NCBI RefSeq assembly: GCF_004363095.1
Contig: NZ_SNYO01000002.1
Location: 1-64,000, forward strand
Length of the DNA stretch: 64,000 nucleotides
From: Actinomycetospora succinea
Lineage (GTDB): Bacteria > Actinomycetota > Actinomycetes > Mycobacteriales > Pseudonocardiaceae
Direction of reading: 5' to 3'
Shown in pieces: positions 43,232 through 51,333 of the stretch. The notes beneath the pieces are model-generated. The model saw only the letters and a program-made list of their open reading frames with translations. It was not told where the DNA came from and made no database searches. The position numbers were made by a program, and so were the translations under genes. Positions within the stretch are counted from its first letter, which is position 1. Each line of letters begins with the position of its first letter.

Positions 43232-44465
43232 GCTCGTGGCGCTCGCCGAGCCAGGTCGCGATGCGCTCCGCGGCGAGCTCGTTGCCCGTGGGCTCGCCCG
43301 GGGCGATCGCGCCGCCGAAGTGGGTGCCGCGCACGGCGACGTGGGTGCGGTCCGTGGCGCCGAGCGCGGCGACCATCGTGCGGGTGTCCGACGGGAACGC
43401 CGCCTGGTCGCCGGTGAGCTCGACGAACAGCGTCGGCACGGTGACCCCCGGCGCGCAGCGGGCGAAGTCGGCGCGCGTGGAGAGCCCGGACCACGTCGAG
43501 AGCCACGCCTCCGGGGTGGTGAGCCGGCCGAACCCGACCTGGCCGTAGTTGATGAGGTCGGGCCGCGCCCCGAACAGCGAGCCGTAGGGGCGCTCGCTGG
43601 GGTCGAGCGACAGGTCGACCGTGCGCGGGTCGGCGTCGGTGCGGAACACCGTGATCACGTGCGGGGCGAGCGCGCGGCGGCGGTCGGCGGGGTCGCCGGA
43701 GCGCTGGTGGGCGGCGCGGGCCTCGGCGGCCCGGGCGACGTGCTCGCGGGCGACCGCGTCGATGCGCGCGACCCGCTCGCGCTGGGCCGCGCGGTAGCGC
43801 TCGAGGAACGCCGGCGCGTACGACGAGCTCGCCGGCGGCTCGGCGAACCCGTTCTCCGCGCGGAAGGGGTCGAGCTCCGGGACCACCGACAGCGGATCGG
43901 CCTCGTCGGCCACCGAGGGGTCGATGCAGCCGAGCAGCAGGCGGCCCTGGCCGGGGTGCGGAGCCAGGAAGACCACGCCGTCGGACAGCGGCATGGCCGC
44001 GTCGGCCAGCTTCGTCGGGCGCCCGGCGGGCGTGGTCGCGAGGCGGTCGGCGGGCGCCAGCCCGGCCTGCTCGAGGTAGAAGGCGTAGAGCGTGCCGCCG
44101 CCGGAGTGCCCGAGCGGGACGACCGCGTCGAACCCCCGCTCGCGCAGGAACACCATGCCCGCGGCGACGTCGAGCAGCGCCTGCTCGTGGACGAGCGTGA
44201 GGTCGTTGTTGACCGAGCGGGTGTGCTGGGTCCACACCGCCGCCCCGGCGCGCAGCAGGTGCGGGACCAGCGCGTGGTGGGTGACGTCCTGGCGCGGGTG
44301 CATGAGGCACACGACCGTGCGGGCGCCGGGCACGGTCGCGAGCACCCCGCGCACCGTGGCGCCGTCGGCCGTCGTCAGCTCGTGGACGCTCGTGACGGTG
44401 GCGGCGGGGCGCTCGTCGACGGCGACGTAGCGCCCGGCGCCCAGCCCGGCGGCAGGAGCACTCAT
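43206..44465 (-). CDS. alpha/beta hydrolase (large, about 420 residues)
   Basis: A 419-residue alpha/beta-fold hydrolase. Nucleophile elbow LGHSGGGTL, strand VVCLMHPRQD before it, a long cap region (residues ~200-310) with AlaGluArg-rich helices, acid near VELTGDQAAFP and the histidine in RGTHFGG. ATG at 44465 overlaps the 81-residue gene (ATGA). Ester, lactone or C-C bonds are possible substrates; its coupling to a VOC enzyme suggests it processes that enzyme's product. Confidence 0.8.
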   Translation of the reverse strand: MSAPAAGLGAGRYVAVDERPAATVTSVHELTTADGATVRGVLATVPGARTVVCLMHPRQDVTHHALVPHLLRAGAAVWTQHTRSVNNDLTLVHEQALLDVAAGMVFLRERGFDAVVPLGHSGGGTLYAFYLEQAGLAPADRLATTPAGRPTKLADAAMPLSDGVVFLAPHPGQGRLLLGCIDPSVADEADPLSVVPELDPFRAENGFAEPPASSSYAPAFLERYRAAQRERVARIDAVAREHVARAAEARAAHQRSGDPADRRRALAPHVITVFRTDADPRTVDLSLDPSERPYGSLFGARPDLINYGQVGFGRLTTPEAWLSTWSGLSTRADFARCAPGVTVPTLFVELTGDQAAFPSDTRTMVAALGATDRTHVAVRGTHFGGAIAPGEPTGNELAAERIATWLGERHELTPPAPSP

Positions 44466-44707
44466 GCCGGCTCGACCCGCAGCGCGTTCTTGTCGTGCTG
44501 CGTGATGTGTCCGCCGGCGACGCCAGCGACGCACGAGTACCAGACCGCGTGGCGGCAGCCTGTCGCGCGCCGGTCGACGACGATCGGGCCGTCCGCGGTG
44601 ATCTCGAAGTACGGCCCGATCTTGTTGACGGTGACGGTCTCGTCCTCGCCCGCCACCTTCGCCACCGAGGTGTTCTCCGGGACGTCGAGGACGTAGAGCG
44701 CGGTCAT
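44462..44707 (-). CDS. small 81-residue protein of unknown function
   Basis: An 81-residue soluble protein (TALYVLDVPENTSVAKVAGE, then KIGPYFEITADGPIVVDRR, CRHAVWYSCV, ITQHDKNALRV). It has two cysteines (CRHAVWYSC) and no membrane segment. It overlaps the VOC gene upstream and the hydrolase gene downstream by 4 nt each, so it is certainly in that operon and probably made in matching amounts. I do not recognise the family. Confidence 0.72.
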   Translation of the reverse strand: MTALYVLDVPENTSVAKVAGEDETVTVNKIGPYFEITADGPIVVDRRATGCRHAVWYSCVAGVAGGHITQHDKNALRVEPA

Positions 44708-45327
44708 ACCTGCGCCTCGTCCCAGGCCGCGGCGCGCTCCACGATCAGCTCGGCCTTGCGGGCGAGCAGCTTGCCGAACGTCGGCTCCGGGGCACCCACG
44801 ACGTCGAGCAGCGCGTCGATCGTCAGGTTGGCGTCGAGGTCCTCCTGCGGCGTCACCGGCCGCATCGCGCGGGTGAACTCGACCATGTAGCCGTTCGGGT
44901 CGTGGGTGTAGATCGACTCGATGGTCTCGTGCTGGATCTGCATCTCGACCGGCCACTGCGAGTCGTCCAGCCGGCGCCGGTACTCGAGCAGGTCGTCCTG
45001 GTCGTCGACGTGGATCGCCAGGTGGCGCGACCGGACGAAGAACTCGGGGACCTCGGGGCCGAAGCCCGCGTAGACGTCGCCGCGCCCGTGGCTGTGCTGG
45101 GGCTCGAGCCCGAAGTAGTAGAAGAACGCGATCCGGTCGTCGTTGCCGATGTCGAAGAAGAAGTGGATGAAGTCCGGGTGGTCCTCCGGGCCCCAGCCGG
45201 CCGCGCAGATCGAGTGCACGACCGGGAAGCCGAGGACGTCGCGGTAGAAGCGCACCGTCCCCGCGGGGTCGAACGTCGGGAACGCCGCGTGGTCGACACC
45301 GCGGACCTTGTGCTCGAGCTCAGCCAT
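44704..45327 (-). CDS. VOC-superfamily enzyme, extradiol dioxygenase/glyoxalase-like
   Basis: A 207-residue VOC protein. Possible metal ligands are H in RGVDHAAF near the N-terminus, H in RHLAIHVDD and E in GYMVEFTR, the H-H-E triad of type I extradiol dioxygenases, but in a shorter chain (classical ones are about 290 residues). AGGAGG lies 8 nt before the ATG and a good promoter is upstream (45349-45377). First gene of a three-gene operon behind a TetR gene. Confidence 0.85.
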   Translation of the reverse strand: MAELEHKVRGVDHAAFPTFDPAGTVRFYRDVLGFPVVHSICAAGWGPEDHPDFIHFFFDIGNDDRIAFFYYFGLEPQHSHGRGDVYAGFGPEVPEFFVRSRHLAIHVDDQDDLLEYRRRLDDSQWPVEMQIQHETIESIYTHDPNGYMVEFTRAMRPVTPQEDLDANLTIDALLDVVGAPEPTFGKLLARKAELIVERAAAWDEAQV

Positions 45328-45348
45328 GTCTCGTACCTCCTGACGACC

Positions 45349-45377
45349 AGGCTACGAGCTCTCTACGTCAGCGTCAA
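45349..45377 (-). promoter_or_regulatory. sigma-70-like promoter for the VOC operon
   Basis: On the minus strand TTGACG (45372-45377) and TAGCCT (45349-45354) are separated by 17 nt, with the VOC ATG 22 nt further on. The -35 element overlaps the last codons of the TetR gene, so the VOC operon can be transcribed independently of it. Confidence 0.55.
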
Positions 45378-46102
45378 TCTTTCGACGTCTCCGTCGTCAG
45401 CACGCTCTCGAGGTAGTCGAGGTCCTGGCGCAGCAGCCGCAGCGCGGCCGCCGGGTCGTCGGGGCGCGGGCTCTCCGGGAGCCTGTCCGGCGCCTGTGCG
45501 ACCAGCGAGACGGCCATGTCGGCCATCTGGTCGGCCACCTCGTCCGGCGACTGCGCCCCACCGGGCCGGAACCACCACGCCACCCAGTTGCACATCCCGA
45601 TGACCGCGAGCGCCGTGGTCCGCACCGGGCGCGGGCGGAACTCGCCGCTGCGCACGCCCTGGTCGACGACGCGGGAGAACCCGTCGAGCACCCGGCGCTT
45701 CGCCGCCTCGTGGGCGACGGCGAGGTCGTCGGGCAGCTCGGACTCCGAGCGGATCACCAGCTGGAAGCGCGCAGCGTGCCGGGCCTGCTGTCCGGCGACG
45801 AGCAGGACGAGGTCGCGCAGCTTCGACGTGGCGTCGGCGTCGGAGTCCGCGATCGCCTCGGTCGCGGCGGCGGGCCCCTCGGTGATCTCGGTGACCAGGC
45901 GCGCGAGCAGCTGGTCCTTGTTCTTGACGTAGTAGTAGAGCGCCGGCCGGGTCATGCCCATCGCGTCCGCGATGTCCTGCAGGCTCGTGCCCGCGAACCC
46001 GCGCTCGGCGAACAGGCGGGTGGCCTGCTCGTAGATCTGGGCCTCGACCAGCTCCCGGCGGGGCTTGCGGGCCGGGAGCTCGTCGGGTTGTGCCGCGCTC
46101 AT
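45374..46102 (-). CDS. TetR-family transcriptional regulator
   Basis: A 242-residue TetR protein: RRELVEAQIYEQATRLFAERGFAGTSLQDIADAMGMTRPALYYYVKNKDQLL helix-turn-helix region at residues ~15-65, then a TetR_C ligand domain with WVAWWF. It lies 46 nt upstream of the VOC operon and downstream of the P450 operon, on the same strand as both. It likely represses the VOC operon. Confidence 0.9.
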   Translation of the reverse strand: MSAAQPDELPARKPRRELVEAQIYEQATRLFAERGFAGTSLQDIADAMGMTRPALYYYVKNKDQLLARLVTEITEGPAAATEAIADSDADATSKLRDLVLLVAGQQARHAARFQLVIRSESELPDDLAVAHEAAKRRVLDGFSRVVDQGVRSGEFRPRPVRTTALAVIGMCNWVAWWFRPGGAQSPDEVADQMADMAVSLVAQAPDRLPESPRPDDPAAALRLLRQDLDYLESVLTTETSKD

Positions 46103-46130
46103 GACCGGCGACGATACGGGCGCAGCACGG

Positions 46131-46149
46131 GTCCGCGTCTCACGCGGAC
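46131..46149 (-). terminator. hairpin after the P450 operon
   Basis: GTCCGCGT (46131-46138) and ACGCGGAC (46142-46149) make a perfect 8-bp stem with a 3-nt loop, 22 nt downstream of the P450 stop on the minus strand. No T-tract. Confidence 0.45.
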
Positions 46150-46171
46150 GTCCGCGCCGCGCCCGCGGTGG

Positions 46172-47398
46172 TCACCAGACCACGTCCACGCGCTGCGGCC
46201 CGCAGAACATCGGGCTCGCGACGTCGTCGTACGTCGCGCCGGGAGCGAGCGCGAGCGTCGGGAGCCGGTCGAGCAGGGTCTCGAGCACCGTCGAGATCTC
46301 GATGCGCGAGAGCTCCGCGCCCAGGCAGAGATGCACGCCGTGGCCGAACGAGAAGTGCCGGCGGGCCGTCGGGCGGTCGAGGACGAACGCGTCGGCGTCG
46401 TCGCCGAACACGGCGGTGTCCAGGTTCGCCGACTCCAGGCCGATGATCAGGCGCTCGTCGGCGGCGAGCGCCTCCCCCTCGAGCGCGGTGTCCGTCGTGA
46501 CCGTGCGCAGCACCCACCGGATCGCCGAGCCGTACCGCAGGCCCTCCTCGCGCACCTGGTCGACCAGCGAGCTCGCTCCGGCGGGTCGAGCTCCGCTGCG
46601 CTCCGTCTCCCGATCCGCGAGCACCCGCTCCCACCGGGACCGGTCGACCAGGAGCTGGTACACCATCGAGCCGATCGTGTACGCGGTGCTCTCCAGCCCC
46701 GCGACGAAGAGCTGCCAGGAGTGGAACGCCACCTCCTGGTCGGTCAGCTCGCGGCCGTCGACCCGGCCCAGCGCGAGGCGCGTGACGAGGTCGTCGGGCG
46801 GGTTCTCCTGGGTGCGCCGCGACCGGGCGGCGGCGGTGAAGTACTCCTCCAGCCGGCGCCACTCGTCGGTGCCGACGAAGCTCGCCGGCAGGATCGCGGT
46901 GATCGCCAGCGAGAGCCGGGCGAGCTCGTCGGAGTCCTCGGCCGGGACGCCGACCAGCCGCGCGATGACCCGCGCGGTCAGCGGCAGCGCCACCTGGCCC
47001 ACGAGGTCGGCGGGACCGCCGGCCGGCAGGGCGTCGATGAGCTCCTCGGCGTACTCGCGGACCCACGGCGCGGCGTCGGTGATGGCCCTGCGCGCGAACC
47101 CGGGCCGCAGCAGCGAGCGCAGGGCGGTGTGGTCGGGCGGGTCGCTCTGGGTGATCAGTGCGGGCGGCGGCTCGGCACCCTCGTCGCCCTCGAGCACGAA
47201 GTTGCCCTCGTTCGAGAAGGTCCCGTGGTCGAGCAGCGCCGTGCGGACGACCTCGTGGCGCCCGGCGAACCCGAGGCCGGGGGCGACGCGGTGCACGGGG
47301 CAGCCGGCGCGGACCTCGGCGAGCTCGGCGCGCACCTCGTCGATCGGGCCGGGGGCGAGCGGGTTGAACGCAGCGGCGTCGGACTCGGTGGTGGTCAC
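46172..47398 (-). CDS. cytochrome P450
   Basis: A 408-residue bacterial class I P450. Heme loop FSFGHGVHLCLGAELSR with axial C358; I-helix FVAGLESTAYT (the usual acid-alcohol pair is E-S/T); ExxR-type region present but altered, as REEGLRYGSAIRWVLR carries E..R spacing as EEGLR. GTG start with AGGAG 5 nt upstream, 9 nt after the maleate-isomerase-like gene; last gene of the hyuA operon. No ferredoxin is encoded next to it, so redox partners must come from elsewhere. Substrate unknown, presumably hydroxylation or demethylation of the operon's aryl substrate. Confidence 0.92.
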   Translation of the reverse strand: MTTTESDAAAFNPLAPGPIDEVRAELAEVRAGCPVHRVAPGLGFAGRHEVVRTALLDHGTFSNEGNFVLEGDEGAEPPPALITQSDPPDHTALRSLLRPGFARRAITDAAPWVREYAEELIDALPAGGPADLVGQVALPLTARVIARLVGVPAEDSDELARLSLAITAILPASFVGTDEWRRLEEYFTAAARSRRTQENPPDDLVTRLALGRVDGRELTDQEVAFHSWQLFVAGLESTAYTIGSMVYQLLVDRSRWERVLADRETERSGARPAGASSLVDQVREEGLRYGSAIRWVLRTVTTDTALEGEALAADERLIIGLESANLDTAVFGDDADAFVLDRPTARRHFSFGHGVHLCLGAELSRIEISTVLETLLDRLPTLALAPGATYDDVASPMFCGPQRVDVVW

Positions 47399-47407
47399 GA
47401 GGACTCC

Positions 47408-48166
47408 TCAGCGGTGGAGAGCAGCGGTGGAGCCGGCGCGCAGGAGGGACCCGGCGTCGGGGAGGTCGGGGGCGAGGCCGAGGCCCCGCAGCAGGCAGAA
47501 CGCGCCCGCCGTGGCGGCGGACAGGACGGGCAGGCCGAGCTCCTGCTCGGCGCGCTCGACCAGCGGCAGCGACGGCATCTGCACGCAGGCGGAGATCACG
47601 AGGGCGTCGACGCCGGTGAGGTCGAGCCCGCGCGCCGCGTCCATCACCCGCTCGCCGGGGATGGCGCCCACCTCGGCGTTGTCGGCGACCTCGAGGGCGA
47701 CCCAGTCGGCGACCTCGAGCTCCTCCGCCTCGAGGTAGGCGACGACCCGCTCGGCCAGCGGGCGCACGTACGGCGTCACCAGCGCGATCCGGCGGGCACC
47801 GAGCGCGCCCAGCGCGTCCACCAGCGCGCCGGCGCTGGAGACCAGGTCGGCGTCGGCGGACCGCTCGTGCAGCTGCGCGGCGACCTCCGACTCGACGCGC
47901 CGGTGCTCCCCCGGGCCCTGCGCCATGACGGCGACCAGGCACGCGTAGAGCAGCGCGTCGACGCCGGCGTCGGCGAGCTCGTCGACGCACCGCCCCCGCT
48001 GGTCGTTCATCGCCGCGAGCTCCTCGGGCGAGACCGTGTGCATGCGCATCCGGCTGCCGTGGAACGAGAACGTCGCGTCGCGGTGGCGCGCGAGCAGGGC
48101 GGGGATCTCGGTCTCGACGGTGACGTTGGAGCTCGGGACGATCAGCCCGACACGGTGATGGCTCAA
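47408..48166 (-). CDS. maleate isomerase / arylmalonate decarboxylase family protein
   Basis: A 252-residue Asp/Glu-racemase superfamily protein. Two catalytic cysteines are seen at C76 (YACLVAVM) and C194 (SACVQMPSL), and N-terminal GLIVPSSNVTVETEIP is typical of maleate cis-trans isomerases. A TTG start is inferred: it overlaps the ligase stop (TTGA) and has GAGGAG 6 nt upstream; an upstream ATG frame lacks family sequence. Reactions in the family include maleate to fumarate isomerisation, arylmalonate decarboxylation and hydantoin racemisation. With HyuA/HyuB in the operon, the last two should also be considered. Confidence 0.83.
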   Translation of the reverse strand: MSHHRVGLIVPSSNVTVETEIPALLARHRDATFSFHGSRMRMHTVSPEELAAMNDQRGRCVDELADAGVDALLYACLVAVMAQGPGEHRRVESEVAAQLHERSADADLVSSAGALVDALGALGARRIALVTPYVRPLAERVVAYLEAEELEVADWVALEVADNAEVGAIPGERVMDAARGLDLTGVDALVISACVQMPSLPLVERAEQELGLPVLSAATAGAFCLLRGLGLAPDLPDAGSLLRAGSTAALHR

Positions 48167-49737
48167 CGTCCGCTCCTCAGCTTCTCCGTGATCTCCGCAG
48201 TCATCGCCTTCTTGTCGAGCTTCCCGACCTTCGTGCGCGGCAGGGCCTCGACCAGCTCCACGCGCTCCGGCCACTTGAACTTGGCGACGTCGAGGGCGCC
48301 CAGGTGCGCGCGCAGGTCCTCGAGCGTCACGGGGGTGCCGTCGGTCGCGAGGTAGGCGCAGCCCCGCTCCCCCAGCCGCGGGTCGGGCATCGCGACCAGC
48401 GCCGCCTCCACCACGTGGGGGTGCGCGAGCAGGAGGAGCTCGACCTCCTCGGCGTTGATCTTCTCGCCGCCGCGGTTGATGAGGTCCTTGATCCGCCCCT
48501 CGATCGAGATCGCCCGGTGCCCGTCGAGGACGCGGACGGCGGCGAGGTCGCCGGTGCGGTAGGCGCCGTCGGCCGTGAACGCCTCCGGACGGTCGACACC
48601 GAAGTACCCGCGCAACGTGTAGGGGCCGCGGCAGCAGAGCTCGCCGACGTCGCCGTCGGCGACCTCCTCCTCACTGCCCGGCACGAGCACGCGCACCTCG
48701 TCGCGCGGGGAGATCGGCACCCCGACGGTGGTGCGGCGCAGCTCGGCGGACGTGCCCCGCGGGGTCACGAGGAACATCCCCTCGGCCATCCCGAAGAGCT
48801 GCCCGACCCACGCCCCGCCCCGCCCCGTCGCCGCGAACAGCTCCTCCGAGACCTTCGCCCCGGAGAGCAGGACGACGCGGAGTGTCGTCGCGAGCTCGTC
48901 GTAGAGCGGGTGCTCGGGCGCCCGGTAGTGGACATGGCCGAACAGCACCGAGGTGGTGCGCTCGGCGACGAGCAGCGGCATGGCGGTGTCGAGGTCGTGG
49001 TCGGTGAGCACGAGGCACGCGCCGACGGCGTGCGAGGCGTGCACCCCGCACACCACGCCGGCGTTGTGGATCACCGGGATGAGGTGCCCGACGCGGTCGT
49101 CGGCGCTCCAGCCGAGGACGTCGGCGTAGGCGCGGGCGTTGTACCAGTACTCGGCGTGCCGCCGCGGGATCAGCTTCGGGACCCCGGTCGTGCCGCCCGA
49201 GAGCTGGAAGACGGCGACGTCGTCGGGATCGATGCCGCGCTGGATCTCCTCGACCCGCTTGCGCGCCTCGTCGGGGTCGAGCTCGGCAGCGGGCAGGTCG
49301 TCGAGGACCAGGACGTGGCGCAGCGTCGGGTGGCCCGCCGCCTGCTCGTGGGCGAAGGCGACGAGGTCGATGCCCCGCGTCCCGGCTTCCACCAGGTGCG
49401 CGCGGGCGCCGACCGCCCGGCTGATGTGCGCGATCTCGTGTCCCCGGTGCGCGGCGAGCGTCGCCACGGGCACGAGACCCGCCTTGAGCAGCGCGTACCA
49501 GGCGACGACGGTCTCGAGCCGGTTGGTGACCTGCACGATCACCGGGTCGCCGGGCGCCAGCCCGAGGTCCGCGAGCCCGACGGCGATGCGGTCGGTCTCG
49601 GCGTCGAGCGCGGCGTAGGTCCGACGGCCCTGCGCGGCGACGACGGCGTCACGGTCCGGGTGGGCGAGCGCGACGGCGTGGAGCTCGTCGGCGATCGTCC
49701 GCGTGCCCCAGACGTCGGCGTACTCGGCCCGGGTCAT
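48163..49737 (-). CDS. aryl acid-AMP/CoA ligase (2,3-dihydroxybenzoate-AMP ligase-like)
   Basis: A 524-residue ANL adenylate-forming enzyme. Core motifs are QLSGGTTGVPKLIPR (P-loop-like A3), YRTGDLA, EGRIKDLINRGGEKIN (hinge, A8) and the C-terminal catalytic lysine in LPRTKVGKLDKK. The extended SGGTTGxPKLIPR and GQLFGMAEGM blocks resemble DhbE/EntE and salicylate-activating ligases. It probably makes the aryl-AMP and then aryl-CoA consumed by the flavoprotein just upstream. ATG overlaps that gene's stop (ATGA). Confidence 0.9.
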   Translation of the reverse strand: MTRAEYADVWGTRTIADELHAVALAHPDRDAVVAAQGRRTYAALDAETDRIAVGLADLGLAPGDPVIVQVTNRLETVVAWYALLKAGLVPVATLAAHRGHEIAHISRAVGARAHLVEAGTRGIDLVAFAHEQAAGHPTLRHVLVLDDLPAAELDPDEARKRVEEIQRGIDPDDVAVFQLSGGTTGVPKLIPRRHAEYWYNARAYADVLGWSADDRVGHLIPVIHNAGVVCGVHASHAVGACLVLTDHDLDTAMPLLVAERTTSVLFGHVHYRAPEHPLYDELATTLRVVLLSGAKVSEELFAATGRGGAWVGQLFGMAEGMFLVTPRGTSAELRRTTVGVPISPRDEVRVLVPGSEEEVADGDVGELCCRGPYTLRGYFGVDRPEAFTADGAYRTGDLAAVRVLDGHRAISIEGRIKDLINRGGEKINAEEVELLLLAHPHVVEAALVAMPDPRLGERGCAYLATDGTPVTLEDLRAHLGALDVAKFKWPERVELVEALPRTKVGKLDKKAMTAEITEKLRSGR

Positions 49738-51332
49738 CGCAGCGCCACCAGGTGCGTGCGATCGGCGGCGAGGCCGTCGGCGAGCTCGACGCGCAGGTCG
49801 TGCGGGCCCGCGACGACGACGAGGGCCGGGGTGCGGCGTCGCAGCCGCTCGGCGACCTCGAGTCGGGTGAGCACGCTGGACCGGTCGTCGCCGCCGGTCA
49901 GCCACACCATGTCGATCACCGCGGAGCCCCGGGTGACGGCCTCCTCGACGGCCTCCTCCCGCCCCGACGGGCGGTCGTCGGTGCCGACGTCGAGCACCGT
50001 CACATCGAACCCTTTTGCCGCGAGTGCCGCGGGGTCGTCGGGGACGACGCGGGCGTCGAAGCCGCGGGTGCCGAGGTGCTCGTCCGCCGTCTCGGGCTCC
50101 TGGCCCGGGGTCGACGGGCGCAGCGCCCGCGCGAGCGCCCACTCCATCAGCGACCCCCCGGCCGCCGAGGTGACAGCAGGCGGCTCCTCGCCCGCCCACT
50201 GCTGCAGCGCGGCGTTGACGACGTCGGGCGTGCCGGCGGCGAAGCGGTCGAGCGACACGTTCCCGGCGCGGGTCATGTAGGCCACGAGGAGCTGCTCGAC
50301 GGGGAGGTCCAGGCGCTCCGGGAACGTCTCCCACCAGCGGCGGGACCGCTCCGCGATGTCCTGGATGCGGGTGACCGCGGGACGGCGCGCCTCCTCGTAG
50401 GCGGTCAGCGCGGTCTCGAGGTCGTCCGCCTCCTGCAGCGAGGAGACCAGCGCGATCGCGTCCTCCATCGCGAGCTTCGTCCCCGAGCCCACCGAGTAGT
50501 GCGCGGTGTGGGCGGCGTCCCCGAGCAGCACCGTCCGCCCGTCGTGCCAGCGCTCGCACCGCACCGTGCGGAACTGCAGCCAGCGCGTGCGGTTCCCGAT
50601 CAGCCGGTGGCCGTCGAGGTGCTTCGCGAAGACGTCGGAGAGGTACTCGAGCGCCACGGTGTCGGACTCGTCGAAGCCCAGACCCTCCGACGTCGCGTCG
50701 AACCCCGCCGCCCGCCACGTCGCCTCGTCGGTCTCGACGAGGAACGTGCTGCGGTCGGGCGCGTAGGGGTAGGCGTGCGTGACGAACACGCCGTGCTCGG
50801 TGTGCTCGGGCGCGAACAGCGCGTGCGGCAGCGCGACGTCGACGCCGGCCCACAGGTACCAGCCGGACCCGACTTCGACGTCCTCGCCGAACGCCCCCGC
50901 GGCGCGGGTCGCGCTCCCGACCCCGTCGGCCGCGATCACCAGGTCCGCGTCCAGCTCGTCGGCGGAGCGCCGCGTGCCGAACTCGAGCTTCACCCCGGCG
51001 TCCTCGGCGTGGCGCTGCAGCACCCGCAGCAGCTCCGCCCGCCCGACCGCGACGAGGCTGGAGACGCTCATCCCCGCCTCGCGGCCGCCGACGCGCATCC
51101 GCATGTCGTGCGACCACGCGTTCGCGAGGATGTCGTCGAGCGAGGCGGGGTCGGCCTCGGCGAGCCGGCGCTGGGTCCGCGCGGCGAGCCCGACCCCGAA
51201 CCCGAACGTCTGGTCCGGCACGCCCTGCTCGTGCACGACGACGTCGCACCCGGGCCGGGCGAGCTTGAGCAGCCGCGCGGCGTACAGGCCCCCCGGCCCG
51301 CCGCCGAGCACGGCCACACGACGGAGCTGCAC
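49734..51332 (-). CDS. salicylyl-CoA 5-hydroxylase / 2-aminobenzoyl-CoA monooxygenase-like flavoprotein
   Basis: A 532-residue flavoprotein hydroxylase. VAVLGGGPGGLYAARLLKL binds FAD; DQTFGFGVGL and HDMRMRVGG resemble SdgC/AbmG CoA-ester hydroxylases; GDAAHTAHYSVGSGTKLAMEDA is the GD motif. After residue ~400 comes a short tail whose end (471-532: TRLEVAERLR...VVVAGP...ADRTHLVAL) looks like the last strands of an Old Yellow Enzyme barrel, the reductase half of bifunctional 2-aminobenzoyl-CoA monooxygenase/reductase, but most of that barrel is missing. GTG at 51332 has GAGG 7 nt upstream and lies 1 nt past the hyuB stop; an ATG at 51347 is an alternative. Confidence 0.85.
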   Translation of the reverse strand: MQLRRVAVLGGGPGGLYAARLLKLARPGCDVVVHEQGVPDQTFGFGVGLAARTQRRLAEADPASLDDILANAWSHDMRMRVGGREAGMSVSSLVAVGRAELLRVLQRHAEDAGVKLEFGTRRSADELDADLVIAADGVGSATRAAGAFGEDVEVGSGWYLWAGVDVALPHALFAPEHTEHGVFVTHAYPYAPDRSTFLVETDEATWRAAGFDATSEGLGFDESDTVALEYLSDVFAKHLDGHRLIGNRTRWLQFRTVRCERWHDGRTVLLGDAAHTAHYSVGSGTKLAMEDAIALVSSLQEADDLETALTAYEEARRPAVTRIQDIAERSRRWWETFPERLDLPVEQLLVAYMTRAGNVSLDRFAAGTPDVVNAALQQWAGEEPPAVTSAAGGSLMEWALARALRPSTPGQEPETADEHLGTRGFDARVVPDDPAALAAKGFDVTVLDVGTDDRPSGREEAVEEAVTRGSAVIDMVWLTGGDDRSSVLTRLEVAERLRRRTPALVVVAGPHDLRVELADGLAADRTHLVALR

Positions 51333-51333
51333 G

